DNA from: Rhyzopertha dominica | Taxonomy: Eukaryota; Arthropoda; Insecta; Coleoptera; Bostrichidae | NCBI GenBank assembly: GCA_025024175.1 | Contig: QCXZ01000064.1 | Location: forward strand, 46,955,325-47,019,324 | Direction: 5' to 3' | Length of the DNA stretch: 64,000 nt | Shown: positions 25,691 to 37,200 of the stretch, piece by piece | Layout: each line of letters starts with the position of its first letter | How positions within the stretch are numbered: position 1 is the stretch's first letter | The notes under the pieces: model-generated | The model's input: only the letters and a program-made list of their open reading frames with translations | Databases searched by the model: none | Told to the model about the DNA's origin: nothing | Translations under genes and position numbers: made by a program

Positions 25691-26459
25691 TATTAAAGAT
25701 AAAGTACATTTAGAAAGTGAAGGTGTTACACAGGTCAGACTAAAAGAAAAGTAGGCACGCGTTTGAAAGAACACGTATATACGTACTACTAGGCTGTAAC
25801 AGATAGATAAATGTTTTATAGCTGAAGACTAATATATTTTTTTAACTAAACACATGATTAACTTTGATAAAACAAACATTTTATGTAGAGAAAATATTAT
25901 TACAAACATCTAATAAAACAAGCTTTATACACTTCTAGTGGTTTTCTTTTATCTAGTAGTTCGTGTATATCTAGTAGGTAGTTCCTTTCTCCTCGGTCGG
26001 TTTAAATTTAACCAGGTTGGCATGTTGTTTCTATGACGTCTCGCTTCCTTGGCGATTTGTTTATTTAGTTGTTTGAACCCTTTTTAGTTTCTCTTCTTTG
26101 CTTATTATTATGACTGAAGCAAGTACTTTTTCGAAATATTTAAAACTACTACTATTAGGTCTGACTCTCATGCGACTAGTACTTTTTATTCGTTTTAGTC
26201 TTATCCAGGAACGCCAGCTTTTAGAAAACCTCGTGGGTGCTCATGCTAACATAATCGTGAAAATAGTATCTATGCGAATCCGTCCAATAGCGCTCAATAG
26301 GTACACATGCAATATGACAGAAATATGTATGATATAAATAGAAAGATACGTAAGAGGAAAAAAATAAGTACAAAAATGCTAGATTTGTCCTAGTGCCTTT
26401 GTTGGTACCAGCATTAGTCATCGACAAACTTTTTTATGAAAGAAACTGTGTTCAATTCA

Positions 26460-27345
26460 CTACAGAACGAGAGGTAGAATGTGGAGTACTCTTTTTTGAA
26501 ACCAAAGATATACGAAAAAATTATAAAAAAATACTGTATTGGTAACGGAAACCAACCTCATCGGGGAGGTATATAAACTACGTCTCAAATCATTCGACAC
26601 AAGTTAAAATAAACTTTGTAAAACAGATAAAACATAGAATTATTAAAATTAAATATTCACAATTTATTGAAAAAAATTTAAAAAATTAGAAAATTTACTA
26701 ATACACAATTCCTACCCAAGAGCGTTGATAAATAAAATCTTCTATTCTATTACTGACTTATCAACACTTCATGTAACGCAAACACAGCTAACGGTAGTAT
26801 GCAGAGTGACGTGGGGCAGAGGGTAAATCATGATCCTATGGTTGACAAAAACCTACAAACAGTAGATCATAGAATGTATGTATCCCTACCAAACATTACT
26901 GGATTGACAACAAAATTATTCAGAACGTTTAAAAAATGAAAACATAAAAATTACAATTGAGAACAAGAAGCATGGCTCAATCCTACTCGCAACACTAATA
27001 TCAAAAATACCTGCAAAATATCATGCAAATGTTCTATAATATATGTTTGGAATGTGAGGATTGTGAAGGCAAGTACACATAGGATAGGTATCACAATGGA
27101 TGGTCAATAGATTGGCCGTCTACAAAAGTGATATAACTAAACAAAGGGATAGATGCTCACTTACTGAACACATGGACATCATATTAAGTGGGATAATGTG
27201 AAAATTTAGGATAAAGAAAGTAATACAAACAAGAGATTAATACTTGAAATGGTTCACATAAATAAAAATTCCAATATAATAAATAAAAAATCAGATATTA
27301 AAAAACTGAGCAACATTTCCACGTACTTGCTTTCACAAGAAATTC
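26460..27345 (+). pseudogene. Second Penelope-like element remnant, different lineage
   Basis: Plus-strand frames give YW-stop-RKPTSSGRYINYV and SNHSTQVKINFVKQIKHRII near 26540-26640. These are followed by LENLLIHNSYPRALINKIF near 26690, ITIENKKHGSILLATLISKI near 26960, NVLYNICLECEDCEGKY near 27035 (start of GIY-YIG) and RLILEMVHINKNSNIINKKS with DIKKLSN near 27235-27315 (its end). The order matches the C-terminal half of a PLE protein. It has KPTSSGRYINY where the neighbouring copy has KPTHTDKYLH, so it belongs to a different PLE group. Many frameshifts make it dead. Confidence 0.8.
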
Positions 27346-30300
27346 TAAAACAAGGCTGGGTGGGCTTGAATCATCTGACAGCACTGTAGACGCTCTAATT
27401 TGATAAATTTGACAAAGAGTTCTTTTTTATATCTGTGATAAGTCAGTTTGAATTTATGGTTCATGTGTTGAAGCCTATTTGGTCGTGGGTGCTGGAGCAC
27501 CCGAGCACCCATGGAGTCGGCGCCCCTGGTCTTATCTCGATTACGAAAATGTAGAAGAACGGCTGCAGGTTCATGTTAAACCGTACTTGGCTTGTAGGCT
27601 AATGTGATAATTTTCTACTTGCGTCACTCAACCTGTAGCGATACATTAGTGCAACTGGTTTTCTTTACGTTAATTGCTCCACGTATTAACGACTGCATCT
27701 GCTTGATGTCCTTTTAATCTTTTAATACCAAGAAAACTTGTATTTTTGGATTTCATCAGAAGCTGCATTGCAGGTTGGTTTATTGGGCATAAACATTCCT
27801 AATTTAAATAGAGAAACACTTAACGTGTTAATATTTCATTCATTAGCTCGTTGCTGATGCAGTCGAATTTAGACTTAGAGAGTAACTTGCATATTTATAA
27901 CTATATAACCGGTTACCTACTTGTGATAGTAATAATACTATATGATAAAATAAGCTAGGGGAAATGCAGATCTCAATGCCATCGATTAGCAATAAACTAA
28001 CATGATGACAGTCACTTGTCTGCCTTATTGGAAACTACGTTCTGGCAGCAGCTATAATAATAGTGCAAAAATCTGTGTATAAGTTGGTTGTGGTGTAGAT
28101 AGCATAGCATACACCTGGGCATAGACATGTATTTTAAGTAAATAACCTTTTTTTACAAACTGTAAAGTGTTCTATTGTATCAGCGTTTCTCAGAATTTTT
28201 TTTCATTTGTGCCTCTTTCCTATCGTTTTAAAATTCCTTAACTCTCTCTTTAAATACAGAAAGCAACTAATCCTAAAATAATTGATCCCATTCTGATGCA
28301 CTGAAAGCATGATGTAATTAAATGACACACTCCACTAAAGTTTACTGAATTAATAGGAGCCATTTTAAACTAAAAAAATCTAAAATTACTGTAACAAATG
28401 TGTTGTAAATAAATAGTGGTGGCACTGATATAATAATATATATAATAACAATACAAAGAGATGTGGAAAACTTTGGGACTTCGTCAGGAGATTAAAGCCT
28501 TGGAATATGTCTGTATGTGTACGTATATGTGTATCCATTTGTACACGGGTAGAAAACAGTCAGCGGGAAATAGGATTATATATACCATCTTGCTGAAGGT
28601 ACCACTTTATTACTCAGTTATTATTTCCACTCCACTCCCTTGCATTTATGCCGACTTTGTAAATTAGAACGCCGTTTGAAACCATGCACTAAACGATAGT
28701 ATCGTATCAAGCTGCTAAGATGGCGCTACTCGCTAGCCGAGTTGTCACCGATATAAAGCATGTAAATTGCTGAAGATTTTCGTATTTATATATAGTAAGG
28801 TATTAGCTGATTTGATGACAAGACGCGTAGCCGCCCTAAAAGTATCTACTTCTGCAAGTGAAGTGATCTGTAGTCTGCCTACTTGACATGCATCTTCATA
28901 CTTCAACACAATACACAATCACGTCAACGCTATTTTGTGAGCATTAGACCTAAACTGTACTTATGAGCATTAATAAAAGCCAAACGGGTCGGTCTGTAGT
29001 TCGTTGTGGTGCAAACAAATACGAGTAGCATCGATCGATGATTTGACATTTTAGCATCTTGGACGAATTTAGATTTTCAAAAGAATAAAGCAGCAAGGAA
29101 CGACATAAAGCAGAAGTCCAAACAGTAAATAAAGTGTATAAACTTAAAGCTGTAGAATTGTACTTTTTTTTAAATTATGCATTGGTCTTGCTTTAAATTT
29201 GCCTATGTTGAATATAATAACAGCTTTCTCCATTTACTGTTAGTAATATTTATCCATCTACCTTCTACCACACATAGAAGCGTCCAGAGCAAAGGTAGTG
29301 ACGACGTTTGTTCAATGCTATATCATTACAATTACAATTGCTTACTTACTTCCATTCCGTTAAAAATAGTCCTCTTATAGCAGGTAATTTTTTACAGATT
29401 GCAAAGGAAAATTTTGTTTCAATAAGTCAACGCAATCAAGTAGAGTTTATCATGTAGAGAACAGAATTTTGTCAATCATCGACACAAAGGCGAAGTCCCT
29501 TTTCCCTCAAAACGTGTATAGCATCGTCAGTCATTGATTGTGAAACTACTATTGGAGTGAACGAACAATACTTACAGCAACTTCTTCAAAGAATAAGCTT
29601 TTTTATAATTAATTAATAAGTATTAGGTGTTTTGAAATAATTTCACAAAAAACCGCTATCCATATCTAAAGAAACATTTGAAGGTTTACCGTGTTTGATA
29701 AAATTCTGTTTAAATCTGAGTGTCAACGAATTTTATCCTTTTCTTATATGCAATAAACGACGAAGATAGTGAAACAGTAGTTTCATTGACAAACGAGCAA
29801 AAAAAAAGAAGAAAGCAAGCGGAACGACACAAACAAAAATTAAAGTGGGGATAATGTTTCGTTTACTTCTTAATAATAGTAGTGTTAATTTTGTAGTATT
29901 GTATTAAAAATTTGGTATTTTTTTAAAATAAAAAGTGCAACTTTTATCGTCCTTTTTTAATTTGAACATCAATTTCTTTTTACAACATTACAGGAAGCTT
30001 ATTGATAATCTATAAAAGTATTGATATACGTGATATACGTCAGCATGTGGGAGAGAGTACTAATCATTTTGAACTACAACTAACACCAACTTACTTTGTT
30101 TTTTCTTTGTAGATTTAACTTAGTGGTAATAGATATCATTTATAATTTTTAGAGTTACATTAATTTTGCTCCTGCAATTTTAATTATTATTTAGAGCCAA
30201 CCCTATTGACAATAGTCTTCAAGCTAGACCTATGAAAATGTTTTATAATCGTTTTATAAAAAAATTTTGAATATTGCTTTTTATTAAATTAAGTATATCG

Positions 30301-31162
30301 TTGTTGACGGACCTTTAAAGTGACGTCATGGGCTTAACCTCAATTATGAGGTTAAACTGACAAATCGACATGTTACAATGCACGCGTAGTACCAGCTAAT
30401 ACTTCTAATATGTTATAGTACAGTTACAGGTTTGAGTTCTCTTGTGTTACGCTATATGTAGACCAGAAATTTTCAAATACACACATTAACAGTGAAAAAC
30501 GAAGTGCCGATTGTCAGTGTTACCTGTCCATCTTAATCCTATCAACACGATGTGGTTGAAAAGTATTTGATAACACTGTACATTGCCATCTTAAACCAAT
30601 TCTGTCATTTTCTCTGCGTTGTAATCAGGGATAGCTTATGATGATAAACTAAATACGTCACCGATGAAGTAATTTTAAAGTTCTAGTATAGCGGGATAGA
30701 TAATTCCTTCTTACAATTTCTTTCAGAATTTAAATAGACCTAGAAATCAAACGACATAGAACGTCATACTATACAGTTATTCGTAAAGCACAAAAAGCCT
30801 ACCATTTTATATTTCAAACTTGTTCATATGTGAAATATTTGCGCCGCGTTCTAAAAATATCTTTATCAGGGTGACTAATACTTACGCCTTATGTGTATAT
30901 TTGGAACAAATCAAGCAAAATCAGTATAATCAGCACATCACGGGCGCCTGTATTCAGTATAACGAATACCGATAACGCCACCATTTAAATGGTTAGGACA
31001 CCACGGCTTTCGAGTTTTTTGTTGTAACAAGTGTGTACATATTTCAAGATAACAGGTGTAAAAATCATATAAGTTAAAGTGTTAGGCTCATAGTGTTTAT
31101 ACTTATTTTCCAATTAAGTGTGGCAATAAGGTTTCGATATTGTATTGTTTGTTTCTGGAAAC
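27346..31162. other. Intergenic DNA upstream of NPC2-like gene B
   Basis: A hAT-like terminal motif (GAGTCGGCGCCCCTGG) ends near 27530 with no partner nearby. The remainder is AT-rich, with chance ORFs only (28461-28667, 29177-29380). The proximal promoter of gene B should lie in the last few hundred bases, but no clear TATA box could be assigned. Confidence 0.45.
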
Positions 31163-31244
31163 ATGAATTACCTACTAGTGCTAATTTTGCTCTATGGCTT
31201 GCCCGAGGGACTGTTGGCGAATTCGGTGGACTTCAACGACTGTG
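31163..31244 (+). CDS. Npc2: NPC2-like gene B, exon 1 (signal peptide)
   Basis: The start ATG has A at -3 (GAAACATGAA). The exon encodes a hydrophobic leader, then NSVDFNDC with the first NPC2 cysteine. The donor is GTAAGT at 31245 and the exon leaves in phase 1. The equivalent exon of gene A was not found. Confidence 0.93.
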
Positions 31245-34200
31245 GTAAGTAACAAATAACATTGATCAATTTATGTTGCTACAGCTTATAATCTTCTCTT
31301 ATTTTGTAATTATAAAAGTCTTTTAATGACTTAATTTACATTGTCGCTAATGAGAAATTGGAATAAACAAGCAAATTTCATTTAAGCCTTTAAGAAATTT
31401 TAAATATTTCGATTGCTTTTAAAAGTTTTTCTTCTTAATGTACTATTAACAAATAATATTAATATTAATACGAGAAACTTCTTATTTATCAGCGCTCCAA
31501 TCAGTTTACTTCTATAATAGGTACCTATTGTGATCCTTAGTGACTACCTATTTTTTAATGTACATAATCTCTTCGTCTACTCTTTTCTTTAGTTAGAAGT
31601 AAAAGAATTACTTGACGAATATATATTGTTGCAGGATGAACGCGCTGTTAAAATTAAAAGAGTTGCATAGATGTTGATCATGATGGATGCTGGTCAATAT
31701 CCCACGACGCAAGAGTAAAGTTTGAAATGATAGTCTTACTATTAATCCACTACTTTACTTTTTATTAATGTGCAAAAGACAACATAATCCAATACTTTAT
31801 ATGAAGTCGCTCTGTCACAGATAAAAAGGAAGCAGTTCTAGTTATAGACTTAAATTTGACCTTCACATAAAATGGGATTACAAGTAACAAATATTTCAAA
31901 TTATCTTTACGTGTCNCTGGTATAACTTTAATTGAGCAGTTTGTTGTTTATTTACTCAAAATTTTTATACATTTTTATTTACTCATTCGCTTTAAAATGG
32001 TTGAAAACGCAAAAAAATAAATTTCTTGTCTGTGTGTGTGTCTGTGGTTTTGTTTGTGGACATGATAACTTTCGAAAGACTTAATATATGAACTTGAAAT
32101 TTGGCAAACATATAAATCTCAACTACCCAAAGCGACCTATTGTTTGTGGGGTAAGTAGGGTATCGGGAAAGGGGCGAAACTGGGAGGTAACAAATTTTTA
32201 TTTTTTTATTTTTTTTAGTTTTAGTTTGTGGTTAGTAGTATAACTGCGAGTATTATTCGTTGTTATAAATTTTCGGTGCAGCAAACTGTTTAGAAGATAT
32301 TAGCAAAAAAGCGTCACTTAAAGAAAACGGTTTTTACTAAATATCTCCGAATATCTTTAATATATTCAAAAAACGAAAATATCATCAGATAGGAAATAAA
32401 ATTTCTCATAAAAAGTGTCTCAGATAATTTATCAAAAATTTTGACATTTTCGAAATATTTCCACAAAACCTATTTTGGACCCTGCTCGAACGATTTTTTT
32501 TAAATTTTGGTATTATATAGAAAATCAAATTTCTGATCAGAAAACACTCTTGTAATTTTTTGTTAAGTTAATAATTTTCGAGATATTTGGAAAAAACCAA
32601 TTTTAAAAATTTATATATTCATGAGGACTGCTTGTCTTAGAAAAAATGTGTAGAGAGAAAAAATGCTCAAAACCAGATTACCAATCGTATAGTATAAGAA
32701 ATAAAAACGTAAATGTCATTTTGACAATTGGATGTGGAAGTACTGATTCAATTTGCAGCGGTTTTTTTCTTTGTATTTCAAAATCACACTATCTCTCTTA
32801 GTTACGACATTGATGACTTAATGAATACTGAATGTTTAGGTCCCCCATAGCTTCTAATGTAAGTACGCAACCTCTCGCATATGTAGGTCTGTGATGCGTG
32901 CTTTTTCAGATTTTTCCACAGATGTACGGGATTTACAGTTTATCGCCGGTTTCAAAATGCTCTATTTGAGAGGCCATAATAGGCAAATTTACTCTTGTTG
33001 GTTTGCCATTACCTTCCACGAGGCAGCGGTCGTATTACTACACCACTACCGTTGACAGCTCGCAAACGGAAAGCGAGCACGATGGTTTTATTTAAAACAA
33101 AAATAGAGATACTTGTGAATAACATAACAAATCATCTCCATTTTTGTAGCACTACTGAAGATTGCTGTCTGTTATGTTCTAAGTAGTAAAATAAAGAACA
33201 GGACAAGGCGTATACACTTCAGAAGGAAAAGTTGCTAAGTTTGTGTTACTGCACAAAAAGGACAGCAAAAACGTTTGAAATAATTATCGCCAGATTTAGA
33301 TCCTGCCTGTAATTCCTAATAATATCTTAAGGTACTCGCATAATAAAGAGAAGAATAATAATTATTATTAATGCAGTAATTATAATATACTTAAGAAAGA
33401 GGGACCAGAAGGTCAGACCGGCGCGCCAGTGGTTGCTGGAACAGCCATGCTACAGGATGTGCCGCAGTGATCAATTCTGGATCCCGTGTCATTAATCTGC
33501 GTGTAAATTATATTCCTGTTCAAATTAGAGGTGATAAAGTGAGCAAGTATGCTCATTGTGCCACGCTGCTGAGATGTTCTACCACTTTGTATAAGTTAAA
33601 AAAAACGTGCACTTTAGGATGAATGGCTAGCGGCAAATAATCTAGCTCTTGACACAAAAAGCTTAAAACATTACATGTAACATCCGCCAGATTAGGGGTA
33701 CTTAAATGTCCTTGGCTTTGTATTGGACCACTTTAATTTTGTTGCTACTTATGGCACTCTTTTGTGGGGCTACAATACTGATGTCATAAAGATATTATTT
33801 ATACAAAAGATATACGAGTATCAACCAAATTATTTTTAAAGAAACAGGTATTCTTACTATACCCTATTGTGAGATACGAGCATGCTTGGAATATATTAAT
33901 CCCAAAAGGTCAAATGACAAAAAATCATTCAGGAAAAGGGTTACAAAGCAGCTAATCGAGAAAGCTGTTTAGATGTAAATGAATTTCGTAATTTGAACTT
34001 GTAGTTAATACTGACGATGCCTGAATATGTATGTATGGCGGTGAAATAGACTACACCACACTGTATTAAACAATGCTATTTAGGAAAAACATACATTTCT
34101 AAGAGTTGTAAGTTACGTACTATTCTGTATCTAGCTGCATCAGTAAACCAATTTAAACAGGTGGCAATTCCCCTTCATATTACATAAACTGATTGATGTC

Positions 34201-37200
34201 AAATAAAAAAGAATACTTATTCATTGCAGTTTGGTAGAACTCATGGTTATTAGATATAATTTGTCCTTATGTGTACTCTGTTGGTTATTCTAATGATTAC
34301 GTATATTACTACGGTCACCTTGTTAACAAGCGTTGTTGCCCAGATGACCAGAGGCTACAGCAAACTCGTTATAAAGCTAAAACAGACGAGGTGCTAATGA
34401 GTTGATCAAAAAGGAAAGGCTTCAATCCTAAAAATCCCTGGTGGTTATATCTTTGATGCGTCCTTAAGTTTGACGTGATACTCTAGGTATCTAAAATACG
34501 TGGTACATGAGCCGGAACGATATGACAAAGATTAATAAAATACTTAATAGAAATTCTGTTCACTGGGCTTTTGCAGTATGCTCAAACGCTATTAGGCAAA
34601 GGGCAATGTACATATGTGCCTGTAGTTATCATCCGTAGAACCTACGTCGTTGTTCTCGTTATATGGACAGCAATAATTACAGAAGCAAATATAAATAATA
34701 GTTCGGTCATGTTAACTAATGGATCATAAAAGCGTTTGACCGACATTTAATACTGTGTTACACCGCCTTTGTTTAGAATAACGGCTATAATTCTGCTAGG
34801 AATTGTAGCGACGAGCCTTGCACATTCTTCTGGTAGCCTTTTATCCCATACAGCCTGCAAGGTGGCTTTTAATTCGTATAGGGTACGCGCTGGAGATTTA
34901 CGAAGCTGTTTTTTCTTATTATGCCACATGCTCTCAATTGGAGATAAATCCGGACTGGAAGAGGTCCATATTAGTACTGGTATTTGATATTCTTGCAACC
35001 ATGCTTTAATTATTTTTACTCTATGACACGGCGTTCCATCTTGCTGGAACAGTGCCATCAATAATACGCAAACTACCCACACTCCTAGCAGACATACAAC
35101 CCCAAACCATCACAGACCCCAGGAACTGAAAAATCTTTTTATCAAGCAGTCATTATGTGATATGCTTCTGAAGACGTGCGTGTGTCTTTTTCGCGTGTCA
35201 CCCACACATATCTCGAATTCAACTCATCACTCCTATTACCGTTGCAGTTTTTAGTCTATTCTGTAATTGGGTCAAAAGGGGTTCTTTCTTTTCACCAGTA
35301 GACAAATAAAGTTAAATTATAAACGTTTGTATTCGAAAAGGAAAAGTAATAATTCCTTACAAAATCTGTGTTCTATTTTTTGGTACTTTCTCCGTTGCGG
35401 ATAATGAAGCTTTGTTTACAATGCGAGCAGTGTTAGTTCTTTACCATTGCACCGTCGGTTTGTTTTGATAATTGTATGCAAAGCGTTCTTATTTGCTTAG
35501 GTAATTTGACTTGGATGGCCAGTTTTGTTTTTTACGGACTCCGCCAGTTCTTTTGTATAAATTGATAATATCTTGCACTGTAGAGCGCGGAACTGAGTGT
35601 GAAGCAGATATTTTACTTCTCGAAATACCCTGGTCGTCAGCTTTACAGATAAAAACACGCAAATTTTACTAACAGGCTTGCCACGAGGCATTTTACTTGA
35701 AAATTGTGGCAAAATAAAGTATAGCTACGCTTGACAGATATTTGTTGATTTATTCCGTATATGTTTTGTTTCCNTGACTAATGGGATACATGGNATACAT
35801 GGCCTAACTCTTACGACCCCTCAGTTGACGTGGCCGGACTATTATGACCCGTTAGTTAAATTTTTGGTTCTGTAATTATTGCTGTTGACGTAAATGTACT
35901 AANATTGTTTGCTTTTGTAAGTGTTTTAATGTAGTATAGACAGTTTTGCAGCAATTTGTCACTGTTTGTGTTGGTATCAGAACATTTTAAAGCATGTGAC
36001 TGAAAATGCCAGCCGGCCGAACTATTATGAGTCCGGGCTTACACAGTAAACTAACTCATTAATTGGAAGTACTCCGGAATTCATGACGGTAAGAGNAGGC
36101 AACATGGAACGATCTTTGCTGAACGTTGAGTATGGATAAATTTAGTATTCCGCGTGTTTCTTTATAAATCATGCATTTTTGGTATCCTATATAAATATTT
36201 ATAATATGCTTCTAAACTGAACTGAAGTTTATGATCGCTGTTTAAAAAATATGCCTTAGAATTCACAAAAGATGCAGCTTTATTTATTTTTAATATTTTA
36301 CAATAATAACCTTATGCTGTTTAAGAATCTACATTGTTTGATATTTCTAAGAACAATATAAATATAAAATGTATAATAATTTGCTTAGGCTGCCGGAAGG
36401 CTGTTCTTTGCTAGTAGCTAGTAAACAAATCTTGCTATGATTTTGTTTTGTTTTTTGTCCCCATTTAGAACGGTAGCAGGTTTTACTTATTCCCATAACT
36501 TTATTCGCCTTCCACAAGCTATGGTACTCGCAACAATACAGTGCGACACCCCTGCTTCAAACTACTATGAATAGAAATTCTTCCTTATAATGTATAAAAC
36601 ATACCTATGTTTTAAATGTAACTTTACTTATTCCTTTTTTAAAATATTTGTTATTTTAATAGATAATGTTTTACCACCAGTATTAATATTTCACCCTCCG
36701 AGGTCGATATAACCTCATTCTATAAACGGATACGTTAACTATTAGGCATTTCAGTATTATGCCACAGTCCCTTTAAAAATGGAGACTGTTGGCACACACA
36801 GCCATTGTTTACATGGAGTTCTTACGGGAGACAAACTTTAAGATCTTTTATGTATATTCGGGGCTGAAATTAGTAGCGTACTGCATATATTTAGGTTTGT
36901 CATGATTAGCTAGATATACCTGTGTAATTTTAACGCAATATTCGGCGTAATAAACGAGAATAAGATTGTTGAAGGTAACATTGAACTTCCTGTTGGCCAG
37001 GTTGACACACTCCCTGTCCCTGTATTTACATCGAAAATGTTTTGTGTTTTGTCAGTTGTCAGAAATAAAAACAAGATGGCTGATGTATGCTGTTTTTGTG
37101 TTATTTGTTGTGATTGTTGTTTTGATTCGTAGGTACTGCACAAAACACACTGAACAAGTTATCATATGATGGTTACATATAATACGCCGTATCTATTAAT

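Larger units (their letters stand above)
23380..26000 (+). pseudogene. Penelope-like element (RT plus GIY-YIG), split by two DNA transposons
   Basis: PLEs encode one protein with a telomerase-related reverse transcriptase followed by a GIY-YIG endonuclease. Visible in order are SEEMKALKDLNTDKSVIVTQ (RT N-terminal region) up to 23586; MGLGLDEETYQIISRDPTSK after 24512; the catalytic RT block WYRYVDNTFAIW (consensus YVDDTF, here YVDNTF) at about 24772; the YRKPTHT-DKYLH block at about 24963-25023; an IRTLFVRVQRISN-like stretch after a frameshift; a GQTKRKVGTRLKEHV GIY-YIG segment near 25735; and NFDKTNILCREN near 25860. A hAT MITE (23587-24511) and a TA-flanked MITE (25356-25690) interrupt it. 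Frameshifts and stops make it dead. The 5' border is approximate. Confidence 0.85.

Noticed and set aside
36966..37169. 67-codon frame with a hydrophobic stretch as a small membrane protein
   Set aside because: It lies in the centre of a long-inverted-repeat MITE, has no homology pattern that I know, and a 20-residue hydrophobic run arises easily in AT-rich DNA.
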